From Bacillota bacterium (GTDB taxonomy: Bacteria > Bacillota > Clostridia > Christensenellales > SZUA-584): a stretch of 64,000 bases of DNA. The first letter of the stretch is position 1; each line of letters starts with the position of its first letter. The notes under the pieces are model-generated. The model saw nothing but the letters and a program-made list of their open reading frames with translations. It made no database searches and was not told where the DNA came from. Positions 8,020-17,357 of the stretch are shown here, piece after piece. Location: assembly GCA_023459495.1 (NCBI GenBank), contig JAEWTL010000074.1, positions 62,001-126,000 of the forward strand, in the 5' to 3' direction. Made by a program: the position numbers and the translations under genes.

Positions 8020-9965
8020 GGAGGCTGAAAGGCATATTATCCGCTGCCCTCGCGGCGGCTATGCTGCTGGGAATGAGCTCGGCCGCGCTTGCGGCGGACG
8101 ACCCAAGCGAGAAAGAGGAAGTCGTTTATGCTGTGCTGGACGCGAGTGGTGGCGTAACGGGCGTCTATGTGGTCAACGTTTTCGACGGCGGGAAAATCAC
8201 CGACTACGGTGATTACTCGAGCGTGAGGAACCTGAATACCACGGATGAGCTCCGCGTCAGCGGCGATAAGATCACGGCATCCACGGCCGGAAAGCTGTAT
8301 TATGAAGGGACGCTGGAGAGCCGGGATATTCCGTGGAACATTTCCGTGCGGTATTTCATGGATGGCAGGGAATATACGCCGGAGGACGTTGCAGGCAAGT
8401 CGGGCAGGCTGGAGATGCGCATTGCCATCTCTGAAAATTTTAACTGCAGCGGCACGTTCTTTGAACACTATGCGTTGCAGGCAGCCGTTACGCTGAACAC
8501 CAAAACCTGCACGGATATCGTGGCGGACGGTGCAACCTTGGCAAACGTGGGCAGCGACAAGCAGCTTTCGTACATCATTTTCCCGGGGAAAGAAACGGAG
8601 CTTACGATCTTTGCGAATGTGACAGACTTTGAGATGGACCCCATCCAGATCAACGGGCTGCCGCTCAACCTCGCGGGTAATCTTGATATAAATGCCGACA
8701 GCCTCGGCCTCTCCGAATACGAAGGCCTTTTTTCCGACCTTCGGCAGGGCGCGGCGGACCTGGACGACGGCGCAAATGAGGTGAAGGACGGCGCGGCGGA
8801 TATAGCGGGCGGTGCTTCTGAGCTGGCGGACGGCGCACGGTCGCTCTCCGGCGGCCTTAATGATCTGAAGGGAAACAACAGCGCAATTCTCGCAGGGGCG
8901 CAGCAGATGGCGGATGCGGTATTCGCTTCCGCGACAGCCGAGCTTCAGGCACAGCTTGTTGAAGCCGGCATGAGCGAGGAGGAAGCCGCGCACTATGTGT
9001 TGACACCCAGCACGTATATCGCTGTGATCGCGGCACTCTCGGGCGGAGCGCCCACGGAGAGCCAGATTGCGCTGGCGGAAAACACGATCCGCAGCCAGCT
9101 TTCTGCCGCGGGCATCTTGGATGCGGGACAGCAGAGCCTTGCGATGACGATTGCCGCGCAAAAGCTGGCAGCCGGGGAAGCCAGCAGCGTGGATGCCGCG
9201 CTGTCTCTGGCAGGCTCGCTCATGGCGGACGCGGCCTTTGTACAAACTGCAGCGGCAACCTATTCAGCCGATCCGGCGGTGGCTGCGCTGGTGGGCGTTC
9301 TCATGGCTGCGCCCTATAGCATGGACGCATCCACGGCAGGCATGGTTGCGTGCACCGCCGTGGCGCTGAACCCCGCCGACCCATCCTCGCAGATTGCAGC
9401 CGCGATTGCAAAGGTGCAAAATGCCGGGGTTATATCCGCGGCTTCAGCTAATGCGGACAGTATCCGCGCGCTTTGCATCGCGGTGGTGCAGGAGCAGATG
9501 GCGGCTTCCGCGGACGAGTTCGCCACACTTAAAGCCCAGCTTGACGGAGTGGCGGCGTATCTCGACGGGCTGAAGACTTACACCAGCGGCGTCGCCTCCG
9601 CCGCTTCGGCTGCTTCCTCCGTGGCATCCGGCGCATCCGACCTGAGCGAGGGTGCATCGTCGCTGCTGGAAGGCGCGGAAGCGCTGGCCGACGGCACGGG
9701 CGAACTGCGCACACAAACGGACGATTTTGGCACCGACCTTTCAGGCACGATTCAGGACAAAATCGATGAAGCGCTATCGGAATTCGGCACAGATGATTTC
9801 ACGCCCGTATCCTTCGTATCGGATAAAAACACGAACGTCCGCTCCGTCCAGTTCGTTATCAAAACCGGGGCCGTGAAGGTAGCCGAGGCACAGGCGGTGC
9901 AGGAGGAAGAAACAAAGCCGCTGACCTTCTGGCAGAAGCTGCTGCGGCTGTTCGGACTCTATTGA
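8016..9965 (+). CDS. Exported heptad-repeat (YhgE/ESX-accessory-like) protein
   Basis: 649 residues. A Sec signal peptide (MRRLKGILSAALAAAMLLGM...AALAA) is followed by a beta-rich domain and then two stretches of xxxLxxG-type seven-residue repeats (LDDGANEVKDGAADIAGGASELADGARSL near 245-275, and SEGASSLLEGAEALADGTGEL near 545-565). An Ala-rich helical middle region with no clear domain separates them. The C-terminus is FWQKLLRLFGLY, with no clear membrane anchor. Proteins with these repeats regularly sit beside MMPL pumps and are thought to form a long periplasm-like or cell-wall spanning partner. The 4-base overlap with the pump gene supports a joint role. Confidence 0.8.
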   Translation: MRRLKGILSAALAAAMLLGMSSAALAADDPSEKEEVVYAVLDASGGVTGVYVVNVFDGGKITDYGDYSSVRNLNTTDELRVSGDKITASTAGKLYYEGTLESRDIPWNISVRYFMDGREYTPEDVAGKSGRLEMRIAISENFNCSGTFFEHYALQAAVTLNTKTCTDIVADGATLANVGSDKQLSYIIFPGKETELTIFANVTDFEMDPIQINGLPLNLAGNLDINADSLGLSEYEGLFSDLRQGAADLDDGANEVKDGAADIAGGASELADGARSLSGGLNDLKGNNSAILAGAQQMADAVFASATAELQAQLVEAGMSEEEAAHYVLTPSTYIAVIAALSGGAPTESQIALAENTIRSQLSAAGILDAGQQSLAMTIAAQKLAAGEASSVDAALSLAGSLMADAAFVQTAAATYSADPAVAALVGVLMAAPYSMDASTAGMVACTAVALNPADPSSQIAAAIAKVQNAGVISAASANADSIRALCIAVVQEQMAASADEFATLKAQLDGVAAYLDGLKTYTSGVASAASAASSVASGASDLSEGASSLLEGAEALADGTGELRTQTDDFGTDLSGTIQDKIDEALSEFGTDDFTPVSFVSDKNTNVRSVQFVIKTGAVKVAEAQAVQEEETKPLTFWQKLLRLFGLY

Positions 9966-10032
9966 GTAAAACGACGAAAGAATTATGCACCCTGCTGTAC
10001 CTGAAAAAATATTCAAACACATGATCAGCATC

Positions 10033-10061
10033 GAGATACCGCCAACAGCGGTATCTCTTTT
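10033..10061 (+). terminator. Rho-independent terminator of the MMPL operon
   Basis: A perfect 10-base-pair stem, GAGATACCGC-CAACA-GCGGTATCTC, followed by TTTT. Confidence 0.9.
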
Positions 10062-10130
10062 AACTGTTGCCACAATCCAAAGGTACTTCAATTCTATTTA
10101 ACATGCTTGCATCAAAGTTAAAAACAAGCC

Positions 10131-10175
10131 TTTACATCTAATGATACAGTATGTATAATGAAACACACAGTATCA
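10131..10175 (+). promoter_or_regulatory. Sigma-A promoter with overlapping inverted repeat
   Basis: TTTACA (10131-10136), 17 bases, TATAAT (10154-10159). An inverted repeat TGATACAGT (10142-10150) / ACAGTATCA (10167-10175) brackets the -10 box, a good place for the TetR protein encoded at 11495-12109 to block polymerase. The promoter is seen; the repressor assignment is inference. Confidence 0.6.
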
Positions 10176-10200
10176 CAATAAAACGATTCGGAATTACACC

Positions 10201-11388
10201 ATGAACAGGAAGAAAAGAACCGCGCAAATATGGGACCAAATTGAGATTTTCGGCGAAGCGCACAACAACTATCATATGTATTGCGTGATATCGTTTGCGG
10301 GATTCATTGACGCCGGAAAGCTTAAGCGCGCATTCGGGCTTACCTTTTCCGTCTTTCCAATACTCGCAAGCCGGTACGTTAAGCGGTTCTGGTCGCCGTG
10401 CTGGAAATATGATGAAGCAGCGGCGGGGGAAGAATTTTTCCGCCTTGTGGAATCAACTGACTTGGAGCGCGAGAAGCAGAGCTTTTATGCGGACGAGATC
10501 GACGAGCACGGCCCGGTTCAGATCAAGGTCAGGGTGATCCGCAGCGGAAACTGCGACACCCTCTGCATCGCGATGAATCATATGATATGCGACGCGGCGG
10601 CCTTTAAAGAATACTTGTATATCGTAAGCGATATCTATACAAAGCTCTGCGGGGATGATGGCTATGTGCCAAGCCTTGTGCTGGACGGGAACCGCAGCGC
10701 GGTGGGAATGTATGGAGATTTTATAAAGGCACAGCGTGGGCTGAAGAAAAGGCTGCGCGTGCTGTTTCGGCCGCAGAACCACAGCGGCTACAGCCTAAAG
10801 ATGCCGCTCACCGAAAGCGGGGAAACCCATGCGGATGTGGTGACCCGGACAATCGAGCGGCAGCGGTTTGAAGCGATCAAGGCATATGGTAAGGTAAGAG
10901 GCGCAACGGTCAACGATATTTTTCTGGCCGCGTTTTTCCGTGCACTGACGAAGTTTCTGCCGGAGAAAACGGGGAGCCTCGAGGTGCCGTGCATGATCGA
11001 TTTAAGGCGCTTTCAGCAGGACAGACCTTTTGACGCGCTGTACAACCTGACCTCCACGCTGGTGGTGGGGATGGGGGAGGACATCGGGGACAGCTTTGAC
11101 GAAACGTTGAAAAAGGTGCACGACACGGTAAGCGCTTTGCTGGCCGACTTCCCCGCGCTGAATGGTTACCTCTACATGATCCTGATGTTTGCGCTGATGC
11201 CTTATGCGATGCTGGAACGGGTGATCAAAAAAGCGTTTAAGAGCTTTCCCATCGCGTACAGCAATTTGGGGATCATCGACCAGGGCCGACTGAAATTTGA
11301 CAGCTTGGCCATACGGGATTGCTTTATGACCGGATCGATCAAGCAAAAGCCGTGCTTCTGGATGGCGGTATCGACGGCAGCCGGCTGA
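10201..11388 (+). CDS. NRPS condensation-domain-like acyltransferase, 3' end frameshifted
   Basis: 395 residues of a chloramphenicol-acetyltransferase/condensation fold protein related to COG4908-type proteins. The HxxxD catalytic motif is present (AMNHMICDAAAF, about residue 124), as are the NDIFLAAFFRAL helix and the DLRRF strand. These enzymes join an acyl donor to an alcohol or amine. The frame ends early at TGA (11386-11388), but the expected last strand and helix (RLTMSVNLNGSDEDFELIKAFLE) continue in another frame to a stop at 11475-11477. So either a frameshift near 11350-11388 has removed about 30 residues, or a base is wrong in the sequence. First gene of the plus-strand glycoside cluster. 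Confidence 0.75.
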   Translation: MNRKKRTAQIWDQIEIFGEAHNNYHMYCVISFAGFIDAGKLKRAFGLTFSVFPILASRYVKRFWSPCWKYDEAAAGEEFFRLVESTDLEREKQSFYADEIDEHGPVQIKVRVIRSGNCDTLCIAMNHMICDAAAFKEYLYIVSDIYTKLCGDDGYVPSLVLDGNRSAVGMYGDFIKAQRGLKKRLRVLFRPQNHSGYSLKMPLTESGETHADVVTRTIERQRFEAIKAYGKVRGATVNDIFLAAFFRALTKFLPEKTGSLEVPCMIDLRRFQQDRPFDALYNLTSTLVVGMGEDIGDSFDETLKKVHDTVSALLADFPALNGYLYMILMFALMPYAMLERVIKKAFKSFPIAYSNLGIIDQGRLKFDSLAIRDCFMTGSIKQKPCFWMAVSTAAG

Positions 11389-11494
11389 CGATGAGCGTAA
11401 ATTTGAACGGCAGCGACGAAGACTTTGAGCTGATCAAAGCTTTCCTTGAGACTGTGGACAGCGAACTGCCGTATTGACCGGATAAGGAGAGGAC

Positions 11495-12109
11495 ATGGAA
11501 AAAACGCTGAGCAGAGAAGAATACAACGAGCAAAGAAAACAAAACGTCGAGGACAAGAAACTGCAGATCATCGACGCTGCCCAAAAGCTGTTTTTGACAA
11601 AAGGGCTGGACAATGTGACGATGGGCGATATCATGACCGCGACCAATACCAGCCGGGCGTCGATGTACAGGTATTTCCCGAGCATACATCCCATCGCGTT
11701 CGAGGTGCAGTACCGCATGCTGAAGGAGATCTTCGGTGACCTTAAGCGGACGCGTCCTGATATGCAGAAGCCGAAAGAGCGGGTGAAGGAAGGCTTAACC
11801 ATACTAGTGGACAAATTTCATCAGCATATCGAAGCGTACAACTATATCAGCATGTTCGATTACTTCTATGCGGAATCCTATCCGGATGAAAAGCTGTCCA
11901 GCGATTATCTGTCGTTTTTGGGGCACCTGATGTTTGATGAGGAACCGGACGGCGAGCAGCTTGGCGAGTACAGCGATCTGGTTGTCACCGCGGATGTGAT
12001 TTTTTCATACCTGCAGAAGATTGCGCACGAGCAAAGCAAAAAAACTCAGGCGGCCGATTATAAACATGACCTGCTGCTTGTCCGCCAAATGATCGACAAA
12101 GTATTTTAG
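11495..12109 (+). CDS. TetR/AcrR-family transcriptional regulator
   Basis: 204 residues with a canonical N-terminal TetR DNA-binding domain (IIDAAQKLFLTKGLDNVTMGDIMTATNTSRASMYRYF) preceded by a charged 20-residue helix, and an unrelated all-helical C-terminal domain. A GGAGAGG ribosome site precedes the ATG. It lies between the acyltransferase and the esterase of the glycoside cluster, 10 bases from the latter, and probably represses the promoter at 10131-10159 through the inverted repeat there. The ligand is unknown; a plant glycoside or its aglycone is a reasonable guess from context only. Confidence 0.88.
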   Translation: MEKTLSREEYNEQRKQNVEDKKLQIIDAAQKLFLTKGLDNVTMGDIMTATNTSRASMYRYFPSIHPIAFEVQYRMLKEIFGDLKRTRPDMQKPKERVKEGLTILVDKFHQHIEAYNYISMFDYFYAESYPDEKLSSDYLSFLGHLMFDEEPDGEQLGEYSDLVVTADVIFSYLQKIAHEQSKKTQAADYKHDLLLVRQMIDKVF

Positions 12110-12119
12110 GAGGGCTGCA

Positions 12120-13271
12120 ATGCTGCATTTTGCTGCAAGACTTCTTGCATCCGCGCTTTTTTCCCTCGTCGTTGCGGGCATTCGCGTTGCCAGCGTATTT
12201 CGCGTCGGGCGATATAAATCACACGAAAAAATGAAGCCGTATCGGTGGCACAAGGTAAAGCTGGACAGGAGCTGTGTTTGCGCCGACGGCTCGAAGTACT
12301 GCATGTATTTTAATAAGGGCAAAAGCGATAACCTCCTGATCAGCTTTTCGGGCGGCGGCATGATATGGGATGAAAGATCGGCGCAGTATCCCATGGGGGT
12401 AAAGAGTTACCTCAAAGGCGTGGGGTTCGGATATTACTTCAACCGTATAGCGGCGTTCGGCCTGCATCCCATGAAGGGGATCATGGACAACCGCCGGGAG
12501 GAGAACCCGTTCAAAGACTGGAGCATCGCGTACATCCCGTATACCACCGGGGATTTTCACATCGGCAATGCGGTGAGGGACATCGCGTATAACGGAAAAA
12601 CCCGGAGAGTCCACTTTAATGGCAGGCAAAATGTAAAAGCTGCACTGGAGCAGGTCTATGCGGCGTTTGAGACGCCGCGCAAGGTGCTCGTGTGCGGAGA
12701 GAGCGCCGGGGCATTTGGTTCAGCGTTCTATGTACAGGAAATTGCCCGGCATTATGAGAAGAGCAAGGTGACGTATCTTTGCGACAGCGCGCTCATCAAG
12801 TCTGAAAAGTGGAACGGGATACTGCAGATGTGGGGCGCAGACTTTCAGCAGACATACGGTTATGAACCCGGAGAGAACATCGTCAAAGCAGCACTGGAGG
12901 ACAATGGCAGGCAGCTAATGGGCCGCGTGGCGCAGCTGTATGCTATCTCGCTGTACGACAATGTGCTGTCTGAATTCGCCGCGGACATCAACGGGGCGGA
13001 CAAAAAAGACGGGCAGTACATCAAAACGTGGTCGCAGGAGATGCGGTCGTCCGTACGGGAGATGGCGGAACGAATTCCAAACTTCCATTACTTCATATCC
13101 AGAAATGAATACAACGAAAAAGACGGGACAACGCCGCACGTCATGGCCCGGTTTGAGCGCTATTACAAGTACGAAGAGGAAGGCAAGCGGTACGATGATT
13201 GGGTGGGCGATGCGGTGAACGAACAATACCGCGATATCGGCAGCGCTTATCTTGATGCGGATGCAGAGTAA
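12120..13271 (+). CDS. Pectin acetylesterase/Notum-like serine hydrolase
   Basis: 383 residues with a hydrophobic N-terminal anchor (residues about 4-25). The pattern is that of the pectinacetylesterase/Notum family: the oxyanion strand ISFSGGGMIWD (about 62-72), IAYIPYTTGDFHIGN, and the nucleophile elbow VLVCGESAGAFGS with the serine near residue 199. Family members remove O-acyl groups from sugars or proteins. Sitting between a TetR gene and an alpha-L-rhamnosidase, it could deacylate acylated plant glycosides before hydrolysis; that is inference. An AGGAGG site precedes the ATG. Whether the hydrophobic start is cleaved or stays as an anchor is not clear. Confidence 0.75.
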   Translation: MLHFAARLLASALFSLVVAGIRVASVFRVGRYKSHEKMKPYRWHKVKLDRSCVCADGSKYCMYFNKGKSDNLLISFSGGGMIWDERSAQYPMGVKSYLKGVGFGYYFNRIAAFGLHPMKGIMDNRREENPFKDWSIAYIPYTTGDFHIGNAVRDIAYNGKTRRVHFNGRQNVKAALEQVYAAFETPRKVLVCGESAGAFGSAFYVQEIARHYEKSKVTYLCDSALIKSEKWNGILQMWGADFQQTYGYEPGENIVKAALEDNGRQLMGRVAQLYAISLYDNVLSEFAADINGADKKDGQYIKTWSQEMRSSVREMAERIPNFHYFISRNEYNEKDGTTPHVMARFERYYKYEEEGKRYDDWVGDAVNEQYRDIGSAYLDADAE

Positions 13272-13307
13272 CCGGCTTTAAATAAGGGAACGGGAGCAGA
13301 CAAACCG

Positions 13308-16034
13308 ATGATTCGTGTGGTTAATTTGTTGTGCGAATACAGCGATTCGCCAGTCGGAATTGATGTGCGGCAGCCAAGGTTTTGCTGGCAGATCGATACG
13401 GATGAAAACGCTGTTTACCAAAGCGCTTATCAGGTGCAGGTGGTGCAGGGCTGCGACGATTTTTCCGGTGCGCTCGTCTGGGACAGCGGCAAGGTGCTAT
13501 CGCAAAATTGCCTGCACATCCTATATGCGGGAGAGCCTCTCGTCGCGCGCACCCGCTATTTTTACCGGGTAAAGGCGTGGGTGGGGGAGCGCGTGACGCA
13601 ATGGTCCGCTTCGCGCTTTTTTGAAACAGGGCTGATGGAAAGCGCAAGCTGGCAGGCGGAGTGGATCACGCACGGGTATAGAGAAAACAAAAAAGAGACC
13701 AAGCCTGTTTACTATTTCTTTAAAGAGCTGCAGATCAAAAAGACGGTAAAGCAGGCAAGGATATATGCCAGTGCGCTGGGCCTGTATGAGATCGAGATCA
13801 ACGATCAAAAGGTGGGGCAATCGTATTTTCGGCCCGGCTTTACGAGCTACGACAGCATCCTTCAATACCAGTGCTATGACGTGACGGATATGCTGCGGGC
13901 AGGTGCCGCGCAGATCAAGGTGCTGCTGGCGGACGGCTGGTACCGGGGCGTATTCACGTTCTTGAACCGGAGAAACCTGTGGGGAAAGCAAACCGCGCTG
14001 ATTTTTCAGATGCACGTGGAATATGCGGATGGAACGAAGGAGGTGCTTGTCAGCGACGAGACGTGGCAGGTGACCAACCGGGGCAGCGTGGAGTATTCCG
14101 AATTCTACCTTGGCGAGCGGTTTGACGCGCGCACAGATACCGCGCTTTCTGAACGCACGAACGCAAAGCGCTGCCCGCACAGCAAACAGGTGCTCACTGC
14201 GCAGATCGGCGAGGATGTCGTGAAAACCGGAGAGGTAAAGCCGGTGCGTGTTCTTGTGACGCCGAAGGGCGAGACGGTCGTTGATTTTGGGCAGAACCTT
14301 GCAGGCTGGGTACGGTTTCATGTCCAAAACGCAACCGCGGGTCAGGAGATCGTGATCTCCCATGCGGAGACGCTGGACGAAGAGGGGAACTTCTACACCC
14401 GCAACCTGCGCAAGGCCAAGGCGCAGCTTGTCTATATCGCCGCGGGACGCAGGGAAGAAACTTACGAGCCGCGCTTCACCTACATGGGCTTCCGTTATGT
14501 CAGAATCGAGGGATACAAAGACGCTGGCCTTGATACCGTCACGGCATGCGTAATCAGCTCGGAGCTGCAGGAAACGGGGACGTTCGCGTGCTCCAATGCG
14601 GATCTCAACCAACTGCAAAGCAACATCATTTGGAGCCAAAAGGCCAATTTCATCGAGATCCCCACCGACTGCCCGCAGCGCGACGAGCGCATGGGGTATA
14701 CCGGTGATGCGCAGATTTTTGCCAATACGGCGAGCTTTAACATGCGGACCGCCAAGTTCTTTGCCAAATGGCTGAACGACCTGAAGCTGGACCAGGGTAA
14801 AAACGGCGCAGTGGATATGACGATTCCGCGGGAAATCAAAATTCCGTTTATCCGGCTGAGCAGCGCGGGTTGGGGAGACGCGGCCACGGTTGTGCCGTGG
14901 AATGTATACCAGTATTACGGAGATAAAAAGGTCCTTGAGGACCAGTACAACAGCATGAAAAGGTGGGTGGAGTTTTCCGCCCGGCGGGCCGCAAAGCTGA
15001 CGCGCGACGAAAAACGGCTGGACAAGGAAGCCCGGCGTCTTGCCGGGTACATCTGCAGCAAGGGGTATCATCTGGGGGATTGGCTTGCGCCCGGCGAGGA
15101 CAAGAAGCAGTGGATTGCCAAAAAGCTGTGGGTGGCTACCGCGTATTTTGCGCATTCGGCAGATATTCTGGCCAAAGCGGCGGGGGTATTGGGGAAGACC
15201 GAGGATGAAAGAAAGTACCGCGCTCTGTTTGGCATCATCTGCAAAGCCTTCATGCAGCGCTTCGTTGCGCCCGACGGGCTCATACGGGACGGATTCCAGA
15301 GCGCATACGCATTGGCGCTGCAATTCGGGATACTGCCCGAACACCTGAAACCAAAAGCAGCGGAGTATCTGGCCGAAGACGTGCGTGCGCACGGCAATCA
15401 TCTGACCACTGGTTTCTTGGGCACGCCCGCGCTCTGCTTTGCCTTAAGCGACAACGGGCAGGCCGATGTCGCGATGGACCTGCTGCTGCAGGATACCTGC
15501 CCATCGTGGCTGTATCCGGTGAAGATGGGTGCGACCACAGTTTGGGAGCGCTGGGATTCACTGCGGCCGGACAGGACGATAAACGAGACCCTGCAGGGCG
15601 GCGACAACATGGTTTCGTTCAACCACTATGCGTACGGCGCAATCGGCGACTGGCTGTACAGGCGGTTGGGAGGCATTCAGACGGACGAGACAGAATGCGG
15701 CTTTAAGCGCATCGTGTACGCGCCGCTCATCACCCGGAGGCTTTCGTTTGTTCAGGCCTCGTATGAAAGCATGTATGGCCGCATCGCGGCGAGTTGGGAA
15801 CTGAAGGGGGACACGGTATCCGTCAGCCTGACTCTTCCGGCAAACACCTTGGCCTGCGTAAAATTGGCTGGTGCTGAAGCAAAAACGACGCGCTGCAACG
15901 GCGCTCCGCTGACTGAAAACATCTGCGTCAACCATATCAGAGAAAATGCGGATGGCATGCAGTTTGAGCTGCAATCGGGGAATTACATATTTGAGTTCGC
16001 TCAAAGCAATATTGAAGGGGAAGGTATCGCATAA
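13308..16034 (+). CDS. Alpha-L-rhamnosidase, GH78
   Basis: 908 residues. Two N-terminal beta domains (about 1-300, with the FNGxRVG-like strand YEIEINDQKVGQSYFRPGFTSYD) lead to an (alpha/alpha)6 barrel with the GH78 signature PTDCPQRDERMGYTGD at residues 452-467, which includes the general acid glutamate near 460, and GWGDAATVVPWNVYQYYGD. A C-terminal beta domain (about 780-900) follows. The enzyme cuts terminal alpha-L-rhamnose from plant glycosides or polysaccharides. It has no signal peptide, so it works in the cytoplasm after uptake. The stop overlaps the start of the next gene (TAATG), a sugar symporter, so import and hydrolysis are translated together. Confidence 0.93.
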   Translation: MIRVVNLLCEYSDSPVGIDVRQPRFCWQIDTDENAVYQSAYQVQVVQGCDDFSGALVWDSGKVLSQNCLHILYAGEPLVARTRYFYRVKAWVGERVTQWSASRFFETGLMESASWQAEWITHGYRENKKETKPVYYFFKELQIKKTVKQARIYASALGLYEIEINDQKVGQSYFRPGFTSYDSILQYQCYDVTDMLRAGAAQIKVLLADGWYRGVFTFLNRRNLWGKQTALIFQMHVEYADGTKEVLVSDETWQVTNRGSVEYSEFYLGERFDARTDTALSERTNAKRCPHSKQVLTAQIGEDVVKTGEVKPVRVLVTPKGETVVDFGQNLAGWVRFHVQNATAGQEIVISHAETLDEEGNFYTRNLRKAKAQLVYIAAGRREETYEPRFTYMGFRYVRIEGYKDAGLDTVTACVISSELQETGTFACSNADLNQLQSNIIWSQKANFIEIPTDCPQRDERMGYTGDAQIFANTASFNMRTAKFFAKWLNDLKLDQGKNGAVDMTIPREIKIPFIRLSSAGWGDAATVVPWNVYQYYGDKKVLEDQYNSMKRWVEFSARRAAKLTRDEKRLDKEARRLAGYICSKGYHLGDWLAPGEDKKQWIAKKLWVATAYFAHSADILAKAAGVLGKTEDERKYRALFGIICKAFMQRFVAPDGLIRDGFQSAYALALQFGILPEHLKPKAAEYLAEDVRAHGNHLTTGFLGTPALCFALSDNGQADVAMDLLLQDTCPSWLYPVKMGATTVWERWDSLRPDRTINETLQGGDNMVSFNHYAYGAIGDWLYRRLGGIQTDETECGFKRIVYAPLITRRLSFVQASYESMYGRIAASWELKGDTVSVSLTLPANTLACVKLAGAEAKTTRCNGAPLTENICVNHIRENADGMQFELQSGNYIFEFAQSNIEGEGIA

Positions 16035-17344
16035 TGGAGACGAGCAAAACGACCGGGAAAGAAAAGTTCTATCTGGCCAGCTATTCATTCGGACAGTCGA
16101 TCAGCATGATCTATGTCCTTGGCATGCTGTCGATGTTCTATACGGATGTGCTTGGTATCACTCCGGCCATGGTGGCGACGATCTATTTGGTGGCGCGGAT
16201 ATGGGACGCGATAAACGACCCGCTGATGGGCCTTGTGGTGGACAAGTCCAATCTGAAGGGCGGCAGGTTCGTTCCATGGCTGAAGATGACATCGTGGATG
16301 CTTCCCATTGTCACGCTGCTGCTGTTTGTCAATATCGACGCTTCTCCTGTGATGAAGACAGTATATGCCTTTGCGACATATATCATCTGGGGAATGGTGT
16401 ATACGATGTCGGATGTGCCTGCGTTTGCCATCCCGACCGTTATGACCAATTCGCTGGACGACCGGAATAAGCTGATTGCCAAGCGGACCTTGGGCGCAGC
16501 CGTCGCTTTCATTGCGGCAATCCCTGCGGCAGCACTGGTGGAGGGCGTTGGCTGGTTTAAGCTGGCGGCGGTCTACTCAATCCTCATGCTGATTGCCATG
16601 CTCTTTGCCGGCAAATTAAAAGAAAAAGTGACGTACCATAGAAATCAAATGACGGTAAAGGAAATATTCAGGTATATCGGCAAGAACAAATACCTGCTGG
16701 TCTTCTATATCGCATATCTGCTGCTCAGCATAACCAATACGGGCACAGGGCTTGGGACGTATTTTGCGAAATACAACCTCGGGGATCTCGGGCTGGCGTC
16801 GTTGATTGGGGCGATCACATCTGCGCCGCTGCTCTTCCTGCCGCTCATATTGCCCAAGTTGATTTCGAAGATGGGCAAGAAAAAGATACTGCTGTATTGC
16901 ATGGCTTTTGGCACGGTACTGAGCGTGATCCAATACTTTACGGGATACAGTTCGCTCGGAGTTTTTTTGGTGATACAGGTGGTTAAGACCATATTCCTTA
17001 GCGCGCCGTTGCTGATGCTGGGCATGATTACGGCTGATTGTGTGGAGTATGGGCATGCGGTGACGGGAATCCGCGCGGAGGGGCTGACGTTCTCTGTGCA
17101 GACGTTTTCAGCCAAGCTGGCGGGCGCCATATCCGGCGCGGTATCGCTCTATCTGCTGCAGTTTTTCGGATATGTGGAAAACACCGTGCAAAGCGCCAGA
17201 ACGCTGAACGGTATCTGGCTGTCGACAACGCTCCTTCCGTCGATCGGGTATGTATTGATGTTCTTTATACTGCTGTTCTTCTACCATCTCAAAGAGAAGG
17301 ACGTGCAGGCGATGATCGAAAAGAACCAGGAAAGTCAAAGCTAA
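16034..17344 (+). CDS. GPH-family (MFS) glycoside/cation symporter
   Basis: 436 residues with twelve hydrophobic segments. The features are those of the glycoside-pentoside-hexuronide:cation symporters (MelB, XynP): MFYTDVLGITPAMVATIYLVARIWDAINDPLMGLVVD in helix 1-2 and the following loop, and TYIIWGMVYTMSDVPAFAIPTVMT. The transport substrate is most likely the rhamnoside or oligosaccharide attacked by the GH78 enzyme, whose stop codon overlaps this start. Related carriers use Na+ or H+. A 13-base gap leads to the next gene. Confidence 0.9.
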   Translation: METSKTTGKEKFYLASYSFGQSISMIYVLGMLSMFYTDVLGITPAMVATIYLVARIWDAINDPLMGLVVDKSNLKGGRFVPWLKMTSWMLPIVTLLLFVNIDASPVMKTVYAFATYIIWGMVYTMSDVPAFAIPTVMTNSLDDRNKLIAKRTLGAAVAFIAAIPAAALVEGVGWFKLAAVYSILMLIAMLFAGKLKEKVTYHRNQMTVKEIFRYIGKNKYLLVFYIAYLLLSITNTGTGLGTYFAKYNLGDLGLASLIGAITSAPLLFLPLILPKLISKMGKKKILLYCMAFGTVLSVIQYFTGYSSLGVFLVIQVVKTIFLSAPLLMLGMITADCVEYGHAVTGIRAEGLTFSVQTFSAKLAGAISGAVSLYLLQFFGYVENTVQSARTLNGIWLSTTLLPSIGYVLMFFILLFFYHLKEKDVQAMIEKNQESQS

Positions 17345-17357
17345 GGGATAAGAGGAC

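Noticed and set aside
8037..9245. A 402-codon minus-strand frame
   Set aside because: Antisense to the heptad-repeat gene, arginine/histidine-rich shadow product, no ribosome site.
13521..15401. A 626-codon open frame on the minus strand
   Set aside because: It lies fully antisense to the GH78 gene, whose motifs are clear; long antisense frames arise from the GC-rich third positions here, and the translated product shows no known pattern.
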